Shown one piece after another: positions 20,124-30,169 of a stretch of DNA of 64,000 nt. The stretch comes from Fluviicola taffensis DSM 16823 (lineage in GTDB: Bacteria > Bacteroidota > Bacteroidia > Flavobacteriales_D > Crocinitomicaceae). Both the position numbers and the translations under genes were made by a program. Position 1 is the first letter of the stretch; each line of letters opens with the position of its first letter. The DNA is taken from the NCBI RefSeq assembly GCF_000194605.1, contig NC_015321.1:2480001-2544000 (forward strand). Direction: 5' to 3'. Below the pieces are notes generated by a model that saw only the letters and a list, made by a program, of their open reading frames with translations, made no database searches and was not told the DNA's origin.

Positions 20124-21212
20124 ATGAAGATTTGTTTTTTTGCAGACGGTGAAAGCATTCATACAATCAGGTGGTGCGAATATTTTTATTCGTTAGGCTA
20201 TGAAGTACATTTGATTACGTTTTCAATTACTGCAATTCCAAATATTCATATTCATGTAGTTGATGGAGGGAGAATCAAAGTTGCTGGAGGCAATTGGCAT
20301 TTAATCACTCGTTTTTGGAAAGTAAGAAAATTGTTGAAAAAAATAAATCCTGATATTTTTCATGCGCTTTATGCAACAAGTTATGGAGTTACAGGCGCAC
20401 TAGCGGGACATAGAAATTATGTTATAAGTGCTCTTGGTTCAGATATACTAATAAGCAGCAAGTCTTCATCAAATATTCGAAAAGCACTTCGATTTGCATT
20501 TAAAAGGGCAAAATGGATTATCGTAATGTCCGAACAAATGAAGGAATCTACTCGTGAAATTGGAGTGGATATGTCAAAAGTAACAATCCTTCCTTTTGGC
20601 GTAGATCCAGCTATTTTCAATGCAAAAGGTAAAGAGCTATCCAAAGATAAATTTGTAATTACGAGTACTCGAAATTTTGAAGAGGTTTACAATATTCCAC
20701 ATTTATTACACGCAATTAAAATTTTGCATGAGGAGATTCCTAATCTGCATGTGAATTTATTTGGATCTGGTAGTTTGAAAGAGAAATTGGAGGATTTGTC
20801 TGCAGACTTAGGAATTGAAAACGTCGTTTTTTTCAAAGGGAGAATGAATCAAGAGGATGTTGCAAAGGTTCTGAAGGATTCTCATTTATATGTTTCAGTT
20901 TCCCTTTCCGATGGAAGCAGTAATTCTTTAAACGAAGCAATTGGATGTGATGTGTTTTGCATCGTGACTAATTTGCCAGCAAACCTTCCTTGGGTAAAGG
21001 ATGGATTTAATGGCTTTCTAGTGGAAACAAATGATGTGGAAAATTTAGCAGATAAAATTCGAAAAGTGTATTTGAATCATCTAGAGCTTCAGTCTAAGGC
21101 TTCTCCAGTTAATCAACAAATATTTGAAGAAAAAGGAATCTGGTCAAATAATATGAAGGTAGTGGAAGAGAAGTATGCCGAATTGCTCAAAAAGAAGGGT
21201 GCTTTCCGTTAA
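20124..21212 (+). CDS. Glycosyltransferase family 4, tandem copy B
   Basis: A 362-residue paralog of the preceding gene, with the same domain order and starting KICFFADGESIHTIRWCEYF. The donor-site segment is SLSDGSSNSLNEAIGCDVFC, so MACG of copy A has become IGCD. This suggests diverged donor or acceptor choice (inference). A 209-base spacer with two copies of cttgtcaag (20062-20070, 20077-20085) separates it from copy A. Probably the last gene of the 15262-21212 run. Confidence 0.88.
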   Translation: MKICFFADGESIHTIRWCEYFYSLGYEVHLITFSITAIPNIHIHVVDGGRIKVAGGNWHLITRFWKVRKLLKKINPDIFHALYATSYGVTGALAGHRNYVISALGSDILISSKSSSNIRKALRFAFKRAKWIIVMSEQMKESTREIGVDMSKVTILPFGVDPAIFNAKGKELSKDKFVITSTRNFEEVYNIPHLLHAIKILHEEIPNLHVNLFGSGSLKEKLEDLSADLGIENVVFFKGRMNQEDVAKVLKDSHLYVSVSLSDGSSNSLNEAIGCDVFCIVTNLPANLPWVKDGFNGFLVETNDVENLADKIRKVYLNHLELQSKASPVNQQIFEEKGIWSNNMKVVEEKYAELLKKKGAFR

Positions 21213-21388
21213 AAGCATTCTTGAATAGATAGTGTCTTTAAACAACACCATCGAATTGAATCCAAAAGGATAGAAATGGATCTAACTATTTTTGTAAATA
21301 GTGATTTGTTTCAATCAACATTTTCTAAGAATAACCCCCTTATTTTGATTTATCGCAAAAAAACTGTTCACAACTTCCTGTAAAATTG

Positions 21389-21418
21389 TTGTAGAATTGG
21401 TTTTACCTGTTATTTTTG
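21389..21418 (+). promoter_or_regulatory. Promoter of the zapA operon
   Basis: TTG (21389-21391), 19 bases, TATTTTTG (21411-21418): a full match to the Bacteroidota primary sigma consensus, 16 bases before ATG 21435. A small hairpin actattt/aaatagt (21285-21302) lies upstream in the same 222-base gap and may weakly end the glycan operon. Confidence 0.7.
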
Positions 21419-21434
21419 TACAAACGCTTATTGG

Positions 21435-21746
21435 ATGACGTCTGAGTTGAAATCTTTAATTGAACATATTGGCGCGAAATCTCGTCAGTTACACCAATCG
21501 TTGGTGACTGAAAGAGAACGTGTTCGTTCTATGACTGATGAAATTAATCGTCTGAATGCTGAGGTTTCTGAGTATCAAAATCAGAAAAAGACAATGGAGG
21601 AAGAGCTCCAAAGTTTGAATTCAGAATTGAACCAAGCGCGTGAACAAGTTCAAGTAACACCTGTTTCAGCAAATGGAGTTGAAATTGATGTGCTTGTGAA
21701 GGAGATTGATTTCTGCATTCAACAATTAAAAATAGCGAATGAGTAA
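21435..21746 (+). CDS. Small coiled-coil protein upstream of zapA
   Basis: A 103-residue protein that is almost entirely heptad-like helix from residue 18 to 72 (TERERVRSMTDEINRLNAEV, MEEELQSLNSEL), with no signal peptide. A second short helix closes it (VDVLVKEIDFCIQQLK-like). It overlaps zapA by 8 bases, so the two are co-translated. Position and coiled-coil form suggest a ZapA partner comparable with ZapB, but I see no sequence proof. Confidence 0.7.
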   Translation: MTSELKSLIEHIGAKSRQLHQSLVTERERVRSMTDEINRLNAEVSEYQNQKKTMEEELQSLNSELNQAREQVQVTPVSANGVEIDVLVKEIDFCIQQLKIANE

Positions 21747-22032
21747 AGTATCTTTAAAAGTAGTTGTTGCTGGTCGCACGTATCCATTAACTGTCCAAGA
21801 ATCGGAAGTTGAAAAGGTACAGCGTGCAGCAGATGATATCAATAAAGCCATCAAACAATTACAAGATAATTTTGCTGTTCGTGATATGCAAGACTTGTTG
21901 GCGATGACCGCCTTACAATTGTCTACAAGAGGAGGTAAAGCACCTATAACTGGCGCAGCTCCTCAAGCTGATTTCTCTGAAGCTACGGCTGCATTGAAAG
22001 CACTTTCCGATGATTTGGATGCATTGAATTAA
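21739..22032 (+). CDS. zapA: Cell division protein ZapA
   Basis: A 97-residue FtsZ-ring associated protein. The N-terminal beta domain VSLKVVVAGRTYPLTVQESE is followed by the long helix EVEKVQRAADDINKAIKQLQ and MQDLLAMTALQL, the ZapA family pattern. ZapA crosslinks FtsZ filaments at midcell. Coupled to the coiled-coil gene before it and closed by a terminator. Confidence 0.88.
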   Translation: MSKVSLKVVVAGRTYPLTVQESEVEKVQRAADDINKAIKQLQDNFAVRDMQDLLAMTALQLSTRGGKAPITGAAPQADFSEATAALKALSDDLDALN

Positions 22033-22053
22033 TTGCTTTATAGCTGGTCTTTT

Positions 22054-22098
22054 TCTCACTTGTTTACGTAACATATCCGTAAGCTGTGAGATTTTTTT
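22054..22098 (+). terminator. Hairpin terminator after zapA
   Basis: tctcac (22054-22059) pairs with gtgaga (22086-22091) and inner ttacg with cgtaa, followed by seven T residues (22092-22098). It lies 12 bases before the rny start, so rny probably has reduced read-through. Confidence 0.7.
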
Positions 22099-22110
22099 AT
22101 TTAAGAAACT

Positions 22111-23646
22111 ATGGTAAATGTAATTATTGGAGCATTGGTTGGATTAATAGGAGGTGGTATTATCACGTTCATTATCCAAAATACAATGCTCAAAAACAGA
22201 AGAGCACAAATCTTGAAAGAAGCGGATCTAGAAGGGGAAGCGATGAAAAAAGATAAGATTCTCCAAGCAAAAGAACGCTTTTTGAAATTAAAGGAAGAGC
22301 ATGAAGAAAACGTGAAAGAACGCGAAAGACGCATGCAATCTAATGAGGATCGTGTAAAAGGAAAAGAAAAATCGTTGACGCAAAAAATTGAAGAGGTTTC
22401 TCGAAAAGAAAAAGATACAGATCGTCTGCAAGGTGAGTTGGCTACGAAAGTTGAAGCGAATGAAGTGCGCTATCAGGAATTGGAAAAAATGCATCAAAAA
22501 CGTGTTGCAGAATTGACCAAAATTACTGGAATGTCCATTGAGGATGCAAAGAATTTGTTGATGGAGTCTTTGAAAGACGAAGCGAGAACTTCTGCAATGG
22601 TTCACATCAAGGAAATTACGGAAGAAGCAAAATTGAATGCAAACAGAGAAGCAAAACGCATTGTTATTCAGACAATTCAACGTGTGGCTTCCGAGCAAGC
22701 TGTTGAAAATGCAGTTTCTGTATTTAATATTGAATCGGATGAAGTAAAAGGTAGAATCATTGGTCGTGAAGGTCGAAATATCCGTGCGCTAGAAGCTGCA
22801 ACAGGTGTTGAGATTATTGTTGACGATACTCCAGAAGCAATTATTTTGTCTTGTTTCGACCCTGTAAGAAGAGAGATTGCTCGTTTGGCTTTGCACCAAT
22901 TGGTTTCTGATGGACGTATTCACCCTGCTCGGATTGAAGAGGTTGTTGTGAAAACAAAAAAATCTTTGGAAGAAGAAATTGCTGAAACGGGACGAAGAAC
23001 ATGTATCGATTTGGGAATTCACGGATTGCATCCTGAGTTAATCCGAATGGTTGGACGTATGAAATACCGTTCTTCTTATGGACAAAATTTATTGCAACAT
23101 AGTCGCGAGGTAGCAAACCTTTGTGCGATTATGGCGGCTGAGTTAGGATTGAATGTGAAAGTTGCTAAAAGAGCAGGTTTACTTCACGATATTGGTAAAG
23201 TTCCAGATGAAGAGCCTGAATTACCACATGCTATTCTAGGGATGAAAATTGCTGAGAAATTTGGTGAGAAACCAGATGTATTGAATGCAATTGGGGCTCA
23301 CCACGATGAGATCGAAATGACTTCGTTGATTTCACCAATCGTTCAAATTTGTGACTCCATTTCTGGTGCTCGCCCTGGAGCACGTCGTGAGGTGGTAGAA
23401 TCATATATCAAACGAATCAAAGACTTAGAGAATTTGGCATTGTCTTATGATGGTGTAAATTCAGCATACGCTATTCAAGCAGGTAGAGAACTACGTGTAT
23501 TGGTGGAAAGTGAAAAAGTAACGGATTTGCGTGCAGATGAATTGTCGTTTGCAATCTCTCAAAAAATCCAAACAGAGATGACTTATCCAGGTCAGGTAAA
23601 AGTGACTGTGATTCGTGAAAAACGTTCTGTCAATTACGCCAAGTAG
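22111..23646 (+). CDS. rny: Ribonuclease Y
   Basis: Membrane-anchored endoribonuclease that starts mRNA decay, 511 residues. An N-terminal transmembrane helix (about 3-25, glycine-rich [14 protein letters not shown]) is followed by a charged coiled coil to about residue 150. The KH domain comes next ([20 protein letters not shown]), then the HD domain with [13 protein letters not shown] and HHDE metal ligands. Length and layout are canonical. The zapA-rny pair sits within glycan genes, and the epimerase gene follows two bases after its stop. Confidence 0.97.
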   Translation: MVNVIIGALVGLIGGGIITFIIQNTMLKNRRAQILKEADLEGEAMKKDKILQAKERFLKLKEEHEENVKERERRMQSNEDRVKGKEKSLTQKIEEVSRKEKDTDRLQGELATKVEANEVRYQELEKMHQKRVAELTKITGMSIEDAKNLLMESLKDEARTSAMVHIKEITEEAKLNANREAKRIVIQTIQRVASEQAVENAVSVFNIESDEVKGRIIGREGRNIRALEAATGVEIIVDDTPEAIILSCFDPVRREIARLALHQLVSDGRIHPARIEEVVVKTKKSLEEEIAETGRRTCIDLGIHGLHPELIRMVGRMKYRSSYGQNLLQHSREVANLCAIMAAELGLNVKVAKRAGLLHDIGKVPDEEPELPHAILGMKIAEKFGEKPDVLNAIGAHHDEIEMTSLISPIVQICDSISGARPGARREVVESYIKRIKDLENLALSYDGVNSAYAIQAGRELRVLVESEKVTDLRADELSFAISQKIQTEMTYPGQVKVTVIREKRSVNYAK

Positions 23647-23647
23647 T

Positions 23648-24646
23648 ATGATAGATGTTCAGCTTATATCTGATCGATTAAAAAATAAAACCATTTTGGT
23701 AACCGGAGGAGCTGGTTTCATTGGGTCAAATTTAACAGAGGCACTATTAAAAATAGGAGCCTCTGTTATTGTTTTAGATAACTTGGAAACGGGGCTTCAA
23801 TCAAATGTCGATAGATTGTCTCATTACGAGAATTATCGTTTTGTAAAAGGCGACATTTGTAATCCAGATGATTACCGTGATTTGTTGAAGGAAGTCGATG
23901 CGATTTCGAATCAAGCAGCTTTAGGGTCTGTTCCAAGATCTATTGAATTTCCATTGAATACACATCGTGTCAATGGTACTGGGTTTTTGACGATTCTACA
24001 CGAAGCAAAACAAGCAAACGTGAAACGGTTTGTATATGCTAGTTCTTCATCCGTTTATGGAGATTCTATTGCTTCGCCAAAACATGAAGGTCAAGAAGGA
24101 AAAGTGCTTTCTCCTTATGCGGCAACGAAACAATTGAATGAAGAATATGGACAAGTATATCATCAATTACATGGAATGGAAACCATTGGTTTGCGTTATT
24201 TCAATGTTTTTGGTCCTTTTCAAAATCCCAATGGAGTTTACGCAGCGGCCATTCCAAAATTCTTAGACAAAATGTTGGAAGGCGGGGAAATTGTTGTTAA
24301 CGGAGACGGAGAACAATCCCGTGATTTTACCTATGTGAAGAATGCTGTTCATGCAAATCTTTTAGCTTTGATTTCTGATAATGTGGAAGCGTTTGGAAAG
24401 GTTTACAATGTTGCTTGTGGTCGAAGTTTAACACTGAACGATGTAATAAACAGTTTGCAAGCAGAATTGATTCTCTTGGGAACGACTCCAAAAAACACAA
24501 TCACTTACGGTCCGCCAAGAAAAGGTGACATCAAAGATTCTTTAGCATCAATTACTCGAATGGAGCAATATTTGAATTATAAACCCGTATATACCTTTGA
24601 GGAAGGAATCAATGAATACCTTCGTCATGTATTACAATGCAACTAA
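23648..24646 (+). CDS. UDP-N-acetylglucosamine/galactosamine(uronate) 4-epimerase, WbpP/TviC-like SDR
   Basis: A 332-residue extended short-chain dehydrogenase. The NAD site is TGGAGFIGSN, the catalytic SSSSVYGD, and YAATK supplies Tyr and Lys. The stretch NQAALGSVPRSIEFP and RYFNVFGPFQNPNGVYAAAI are close to those I know from WbpP/TviC, which interconvert UDP-GlcNAc(A) and UDP-GalNAc(A). I start at ATG 23648, not at an upstream TTG within rny. It overlaps the next flippase gene by 10 bases. Confidence 0.85.
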   Translation: MIDVQLISDRLKNKTILVTGGAGFIGSNLTEALLKIGASVIVLDNLETGLQSNVDRLSHYENYRFVKGDICNPDDYRDLLKEVDAISNQAALGSVPRSIEFPLNTHRVNGTGFLTILHEAKQANVKRFVYASSSSVYGDSIASPKHEGQEGKVLSPYAATKQLNEEYGQVYHQLHGMETIGLRYFNVFGPFQNPNGVYAAAIPKFLDKMLEGGEIVVNGDGEQSRDFTYVKNAVHANLLALISDNVEAFGKVYNVACGRSLTLNDVINSLQAELILLGTTPKNTITYGPPRKGDIKDSLASITRMEQYLNYKPVYTFEEGINEYLRHVLQCN

Positions 24647-25941
24647 AGGCGCTAAAATCTGACTTTGTAAAATCCGTTCTCACTTTGATGACGGGTACCG
24701 CAATTGCTCAACTAATTACGTATCTCATTTATCCAATTCTTACCCGTATATATTCTACCTCGGATATAGGTGAATTAGGAGTTTATACACGTCTTGTTGC
24801 TTTTATTGCAGCTTTTGCTACTGCAAGATATGAATTGACCTTGCCAATTGCAAAACAAGATCATCATGCTTTCTTATTGTATCGATTGTCTTTCAGGATT
24901 TCTTTAATTGTTTTAAGTTCGATATTATTACTAGGATTTATTTTTTATTTATTAAAACCATTCGATTTATCAAACTACGTTTTTTTACTCATTGTTGTAG
25001 TGAGTTCTTACATCATGGTCTGGATAAATTTAGGAACCTCCTGGTCGATTAGAAAGAAACTATTTCATCAAGTTTCGAGACAAAGAGTGGTTAATTCAGT
25101 GTCGGTAAACGGATTGAGATTATTTTTTGGACTGGCTAATTTTGGTGCCTTTGGATTGATTTTAGGTAGCTTATTAGGTTCATTCGCATCTATTTTTGTT
25201 TTTATACGAACCTTTCTTTCGGACTTGAAAATCTATCGGCCAACGAAGGATTTGAAAAGATTTCGAATTTTGGCAAAAGAATACAAGTCGTTTCCATTAA
25301 TTAATTTGCCACATACCTTATTGGATTTAGGTATTGATTTGTTGATAGCTTTCTTCATAGTTCTGTTTTATGACAAAGATGTTTTTGGATCTTTTAGTCA
25401 TGCATATATGATGTTGAGATTACCGTTGCTATTTTTCGGGCAATCTATCGGACAAGTATTTTTCAATAAATGTTCTGATATGATCAATAAGGGACAAGAT
25501 ATTTATCCATTGGTTAAGAAGACAACTCGAACATTGTTTTTGATTGCTGTTGTGCCTTTTACCGTTTTGTTTTTTTACGGTGTTCCGATTTTTAAATTCA
25601 TTTTTGGAGACCAGTGGGAAGAGTCGGGTCGAATAGCCGAAATTTTAGCTCCAGCGTTAGTGCTAAATTTCTTGATTTCGCCAATTTCAACATTGGCTCT
25701 TATTTTATCAAAGCAAAAAGCAATGTTTGGAATTGGAATTATTGTAGCCTTTATACATTGTTTTTGCTTTGGTGTTCTCCCTTTATTATTTTCAGGCTTG
25801 ATGAGATTAAGGGTTTTATCCATTAATTTCCATTCATTTGAATTTATTCTTGTAGTTAATACTATCCTTTTGTCTATTGTTTACGTTATAGTATTGAAGA
25901 TGTACTTGAATTTTGCAAAGAATAGAATCACTCTAAACTAA
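24637..25941 (+). CDS. Polysaccharide flippase, Wzx family (second of three)
   Basis: A 434-residue protein with about 12 hydrophobic segments and the start LMTGTAIAQLITYLIYPILT, paralogous to the flippase at 15262. The central segment FPLINLPHTLLDLGIDLLIAFF corresponds to FPLINSFQSLLDALQINGLI of that gene. It probably exports a lipid-linked glycan that needs the epimerase encoded just before it. No polymerase follows directly; a promoter-like element and a ligase/polymerase at 26058 come next. Confidence 0.83.
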   Translation: MQLKALKSDFVKSVLTLMTGTAIAQLITYLIYPILTRIYSTSDIGELGVYTRLVAFIAAFATARYELTLPIAKQDHHAFLLYRLSFRISLIVLSSILLLGFIFYLLKPFDLSNYVFLLIVVVSSYIMVWINLGTSWSIRKKLFHQVSRQRVVNSVSVNGLRLFFGLANFGAFGLILGSLLGSFASIFVFIRTFLSDLKIYRPTKDLKRFRILAKEYKSFPLINLPHTLLDLGIDLLIAFFIVLFYDKDVFGSFSHAYMMLRLPLLFFGQSIGQVFFNKCSDMINKGQDIYPLVKKTTRTLFLIAVVPFTVLFFYGVPIFKFIFGDQWEESGRIAEILAPALVLNFLISPISTLALILSKQKAMFGIGIIVAFIHCFCFGVLPLLFSGLMRLRVLSINFHSFEFILVVNTILLSIVYVIVLKMYLNFAKNRITLN

Positions 25942-25959
25942 TGTGTTTCTATTATTGGA

Positions 25960-25992
25960 TTGAAACAAATGTGTTAGGTTTTATTAATTTTG
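25960..25992 (+). promoter_or_regulatory. Promoter-like sequence before the 26058 operon
   Basis: TTG (25960-25962), 22 bases, TAATTTTG (25985-25992). The -7 box is perfect but the spacing is a little long. It would leave about 60 bases of leader before the GTG start. Confidence 0.45.
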
Positions 25993-26057
25993 CACAAATT
26001 CATCTATCGTGGGTTTTATTTAATTAACCTGATTTTTTAATTCAATTATCCAAATCA

Positions 26058-27560
26058 GTGAATGATTTAACAAATTCTTTAGCAGATAGTAGACCGTGGT
26101 GGGTAGAAATATTAATTGTTTTCTGTCTTTTTTCACCTGGGTATTATTTCGGTAATGAGTATATAATGCTCGCGCTTCCTTTAATTACACTTATTTATGA
26201 CCATTCGTTTTGGAAAAAAATGTATGTTAATTGGAAGAACAATAAATGGAATTATAATGCGATAAGATATTTTTGGATTCCATGTTTGTTTCTCTTTTTA
26301 GCTGGATTGAATAAATTATTTAATGGGCATGAATTAAGAAGCTTAAGGGACTTGTATTCCTCATTTATGTTGCTTCCTTTCTTACTGATTACTGCCAGAG
26401 GGATTTTTTCGATTCGCGTTTTTAAGGTTGCAGTGATTTTTGTAATCATTGAATGCTTTGTGGGTATTCTAGAGTATTATTTTAAAACAAGGAGTTTCTT
26501 TGTACCATTAAATAATGAATCGATGATTTTTAACGATATATCGATTTATGGGACACGTGTTTTTGGTTTTGCCACTAATTCACCGATTTTTGGATTAAGA
26601 TGTTTGATTGCACTCTTCATTTTAGAATTCATCCCTTGGAAAAGATACTTGAAATGGATATTTAAAGTGATTTTATTCTTAGGGGTCATTGTTTCATTCA
26701 ATAGAAGTGTGGTCATTTGCTGTCTTGTTTTTTATTCATTACAGTTTGTTCAATTGGCATGGAATCAAAGACATTCACTGAGACAATTGGTAAGAAATAA
26801 GTATTTCTATGATTCGTTAGTAACATTCATTCTTTTAGCCCTTGTTTTTGGAAGTGACTTCATGATGAAGGGCATGAATCGAGATGGTGTTAAGAGAGAA
26901 GAATTATTAGTACAATTGAATACTACTGAAAAAGAAAAAAAGTTTTTTGATGGAAATAGTGAAAATGGATTAAACACCGAATATTCAAATGATTCTAGTT
27001 CAGTTCAGTCGAATAATGACGTTTCAGTGGAAAATCGAAGCGATACTTCTTCTTCTCTCAAACAAATAAATGCACAGAAGAATTCGTTGTCAATTTTACA
27101 TTATCCCCAATTGAAGGAGATTTATGAATTAGATTCCTTAGGAGCTTTTACGCGAAATTTTTTGGCTCTTACAGAATCAATTCAATCTAGTGGACGCAAA
27201 TTGATCTGGTTAAATTACATTCAGTTTATTGAAAAAAATCCGTTAGTCGGAAATGGATCTGAGAAATTATATTTCACAGCCTTGAATCCTCGTAATAATG
27301 AATTAGAATTAATGCATGCGCATAATTCATTTTTAGAATTGTTTGCAACCAACGGACTTCTTCTAGGTTTGATGTACCTTTTGATGATTGGTATGTGGTG
27401 GCAAAAGAAAAATTCGCCATTTATTATCACAATACTTATTTATTCAATGATGCAATATGGTATTTTTTGGGGAATGTCGTTTATAGATGTTATTTTTGTC
27501 TTTCTTATAATATCAAATTATAATAATGTAAATTTTGGAAGTAAACCATCTCGTTCGTGA
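26058..27560 (+). CDS. O-antigen polymerase/ligase-like protein with Ser/Asn-rich loop (second of three)
   Basis: A 500-residue membrane protein of about 10-12 segments. The Wzy_C-like core is VIVSFNRSVVICCLVF near residue 215, and the C-terminal periplasmic part ends in NPLVGNGSEKLYF and HAHNSFLELFATNGLLLG, the usual ligase/polymerase pattern. Between them (about 290-345) sits an unusually long low-complexity stretch rich in Ser, Asn and Asp. The start is GTG 26058; no ATG lies nearby. It overlaps the next gene by 26 bases. Confidence 0.72.
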   Translation: MNDLTNSLADSRPWWVEILIVFCLFSPGYYFGNEYIMLALPLITLIYDHSFWKKMYVNWKNNKWNYNAIRYFWIPCLFLFLAGLNKLFNGHELRSLRDLYSSFMLLPFLLITARGIFSIRVFKVAVIFVIIECFVGILEYYFKTRSFFVPLNNESMIFNDISIYGTRVFGFATNSPIFGLRCLIALFILEFIPWKRYLKWIFKVILFLGVIVSFNRSVVICCLVFYSLQFVQLAWNQRHSLRQLVRNKYFYDSLVTFILLALVFGSDFMMKGMNRDGVKREELLVQLNTTEKEKKFFDGNSENGLNTEYSNDSSSVQSNNDVSVENRSDTSSSLKQINAQKNSLSILHYPQLKEIYELDSLGAFTRNFLALTESIQSSGRKLIWLNYIQFIEKNPLVGNGSEKLYFTALNPRNNELELMHAHNSFLELFATNGLLLGLMYLLMIGMWWQKKNSPFIITILIYSMMQYGIFWGMSFIDVIFVFLIISNYNNVNFGSKPSRS

Positions 27561-28917
27561 AATAGAAAATCTTGAGATTGAGAATATTATAGTGCGGAAA
27601 TATAATCGCAACTTTCAAATTTATCCGTGGATTAAAAGTCGCATTTTTCATAAAGTGATTATGGGAAATGAAGTGTTACAGGAGAAAAATAAATCTGTTT
27701 TCTGGAGCCAATTCAAATCTTTGAGTTACGGATTCTTCAACTTGTTCAAACGCTATGATGTTTGGGTTTTTACAAATAGCAGCGAACGTGTTTTAGTTGA
27801 TAATAAATATTGGGATAAGTCTTTTGATTTTCTTGCAAAAGAAAGCAATTTAAAATGGTTAACGGTAGAACTTTGTTTGTTTAAGAAATACAAACGCAAA
27901 TCGGTGGCTTCTAAGCATGTGATTTCTAGATCCATTTTTATTTTTGTGGAAGAGTTTTACACCTTGTTATTTTTGCGTCGGAAACCAGTTATTGAAGGAC
28001 GCAAAGTACTTGATCAAGTTCAGCAGAAGTTGCAAACAACAGTTGATACAGATGGAATCATTAAGAAATACTTAGCTCAGTATCGGGTAATGAAGTTTTT
28101 CCTTCGAATTTTACCCAAGCCCAAGTTTATCTTCTTAACAGTTTCTTACGCTAATTTCGGATATATTCAAGCATGGAAAGAAGCTGGTATCAAAGTTATT
28201 GAAATGCAACATGGTTTAATCGGTGAGGAACATTACGGTTATTTTTATGGAAAGAAATTGAATAGTATTCAATTTCCAGATGAAATTTGTGTTTTTGGAG
28301 ATGCTGATGTTCGGTTTTTTCAAGAGTTCACTAAAATGCCTGTTCAGAAAGCAACTCCATTGGGCCGTTCTATCATCGATTATTTTAAAATTAAAGCCAG
28401 CCCAAATAGGCTTCCAATTAAACGTATTGTTGTTTCATTGCAGGATTCAGATTGGAGTATTGAATTATTGAATTTTGTATTGGAATGCGATAAAATTATG
28501 AGTAATAAGATTACTTGGATTATTCAGACTAGACGAACGAGTGCTTCTGAGTATCAATCAAAGTATGATTTCCCTTCAAACTTTGAGTTCTCGGAAGTTT
28601 CTGTTTATGAAGCTATTTCTAAAACAGATGCACATTTGACTATTTTTTCAACAACATCAATTGAATCATTATCTATTGGTAAAGCAACATTTTTATACAA
28701 TTACAAGAATGCAGCGAAAGATTTTTTGGGCTCATTTTTGGAAAACAATAAACACGTCTATTTTTGTGATTCGGTGGAGGAGTTTGTGAAAAACTTAGAA
28801 AATTTACCACTTATTTCAAATGAGGAAATTGCATCTTCGAATGATGACAATATTGTCAATGGCTATTTGGAACGCTCGAAAGAATATTTGAAAAAACTTT
28901 TGAATGAATCTATTTAA
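27535..28917 (+). CDS. Putative GT-B glycosyltransferase
   Basis: A 460-residue soluble-looking protein. The centre contains FGYIQAWKEAGIKVIEMQHG followed by IGEEHYGYFYG. An (M)QHG turn of this kind is typical of capsule, surface-carbohydrate and sialyl/Kdo-type GT-B transferases. The C-terminal half has VYEAISKTDAHLTIFSTTSIES, LSIGKATF, resembling the donor-binding end of such enzymes. The exact family is not recognised. The start is taken as TTG 27535; an ATG does not occur in frame until about residue 44, which would cut conserved-looking sequence. Confidence 0.6.
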   Translation: MEVNHLVREIENLEIENIIVRKYNRNFQIYPWIKSRIFHKVIMGNEVLQEKNKSVFWSQFKSLSYGFFNLFKRYDVWVFTNSSERVLVDNKYWDKSFDFLAKESNLKWLTVELCLFKKYKRKSVASKHVISRSIFIFVEEFYTLLFLRRKPVIEGRKVLDQVQQKLQTTVDTDGIIKKYLAQYRVMKFFLRILPKPKFIFLTVSYANFGYIQAWKEAGIKVIEMQHGLIGEEHYGYFYGKKLNSIQFPDEICVFGDADVRFFQEFTKMPVQKATPLGRSIIDYFKIKASPNRLPIKRIVVSLQDSDWSIELLNFVLECDKIMSNKITWIIQTRRTSASEYQSKYDFPSNFEFSEVSVYEAISKTDAHLTIFSTTSIESLSIGKATFLYNYKNAAKDFLGSFLENNKHVYFCDSVEEFVKNLENLPLISNEEIASSNDDNIVNGYLERSKEYLKKLLNESI

Positions 28918-30169
28918 AAGCAAACTGGTAAAATCCTTAGGGATTTATACAATTTCGAATGTTATCAATTCGGCAATACCTTTTCTTTTATTGCCTTTGT
29001 TAACCCAAAATTTGGCTACTGACGATTACGGTGTATTAACAAATTATAATTCACTAATTAGCATCATAATTCCTTTCGTAAGTTTCAACTTGATGTCATC
29101 CTTACAAGTGATATATATCAAGAATCGTCCAGGGTTTGCATCTTATATCAGTAGCGGATTACTTACAATTCTTGCCCTTACCTTGTTTTTTAGTGCGTTA
29201 TTTTATTTCAATGCTTCAAACTTGGCGAAACTAACAGGAGTACCTGAAGAACTAGTGATTTTTACAACTTTTTACGCAACATATCAAAACATTGTTGAGA
29301 TTCTGCTATCTATTTGGAGAATGGAAGAAAAAGCATGGGGTTATGGTGTTTTTCGCATTGTTAGAACCATTGTAGAATTGAGTATTGCTACAGTATTAAT
29401 TATCTCATTTAATCTCTCTTTTGAAGGGTCAATTTATGCCCTTGCTTACTCTTATGGAATAGGTGCTATTGTTGCTATTTTTTTTATGTACCGACAAGGT
29501 TTACTGGTCTGGGATTTTCAATGGAAACACGTGAAACATTTGGTCACGTATGGAGCTCCATTAATTCCACATGTTCTTGGGAGCACATTAATTATGTACA
29601 CGGATAAATTAGTCATTACAAAATACGAAGGTCTCTCTTCAAATGGAATTTATAGTGTTGGATTTATGGTTGGTCAAGCAATAGGATTACTTCAAAATTC
29701 ATTCAATCAAGCTTGGGTGCCTTATGTTTTTAAAGGGTTAAAAAGTGGGAATGAAGTGGTGAAACAGAAGATCGTTAAATGGACCTATATTTATTTCATT
29801 GCGATTATTCTTGTGACAGTAGTCTTTTATTTGTGTACACCAATTATCTTCTCCTTTTTAGGAAAGGCCTATCAAGATGGAATTGCATTGGTATTATGGA
29901 TTTCATTAGGTTTTGCTTTCAATGGTATGTATAAGATGGTCAGTGTCTATTTTTTCTATACTGAAAAAACAAATTACATAGCAATCATTTCCATTTTTAC
30001 TGCTGTGGTTAATGTCTTTTTTGTATTTTGGATGGTTCCTAAATATGGGTATACAGGAGCTGCAATTGCTACAATGACCGCATTTTTTATTCAATTTTTG
30101 TTGACATGGGCATGGAGTTTGAGAATTGTATCGATGCCTTGGGGTAATTGGAAAATATGGAAGAATTAA
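28904..30169 (+). CDS. Polysaccharide flippase, Wzx family (third of three)
   Basis: A 421-residue, roughly 12-14 segment protein starting KSLGIYTISNVINSAIPFLL with LPLLTQNLATDDYGVLTNYN, the PST/MATE-like flippase signature. It has YGAPLIPHVLGSTLIMYTDK in the middle. It belongs to a different branch from the two other flippases of the window, which lack this LIPH segment. It overlaps the preceding gene by 14 bases and the next by 13. Confidence 0.85.
   Translation: MNLFKSKLVKSLGIYTISNVINSAIPFLLLPLLTQNLATDDYGVLTNYNSLISIIIPFVSFNLMSSLQVIYIKNRPGFASYISSGLLTILALTLFFSALFYFNASNLAKLTGVPEELVIFTTFYATYQNIVEILLSIWRMEEKAWGYGVFRIVRTIVELSIATVLIISFNLSFEGSIYALAYSYGIGAIVAIFFMYRQGLLVWDFQWKHVKHLVTYGAPLIPHVLGSTLIMYTDKLVITKYEGLSSNGIYSVGFMVGQAIGLLQNSFNQAWVPYVFKGLKSGNEVVKQKIVKWTYIYFIAIILVTVVFYLCTPIIFSFLGKAYQDGIALVLWISLGFAFNGMYKMVSVYFFYTEKTNYIAIISIFTAVVNVFFVFWMVPKYGYTGAAIATMTAFFIQFLLTWAWSLRIVSMPWGNWKIWKN

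Noticed and set aside
23615-23647. Earlier TTG start of the WbpP-like epimerase inside rny
   Set aside because: It would add 11 residues unlike the family; ATG 23648 directly follows the rny stop.
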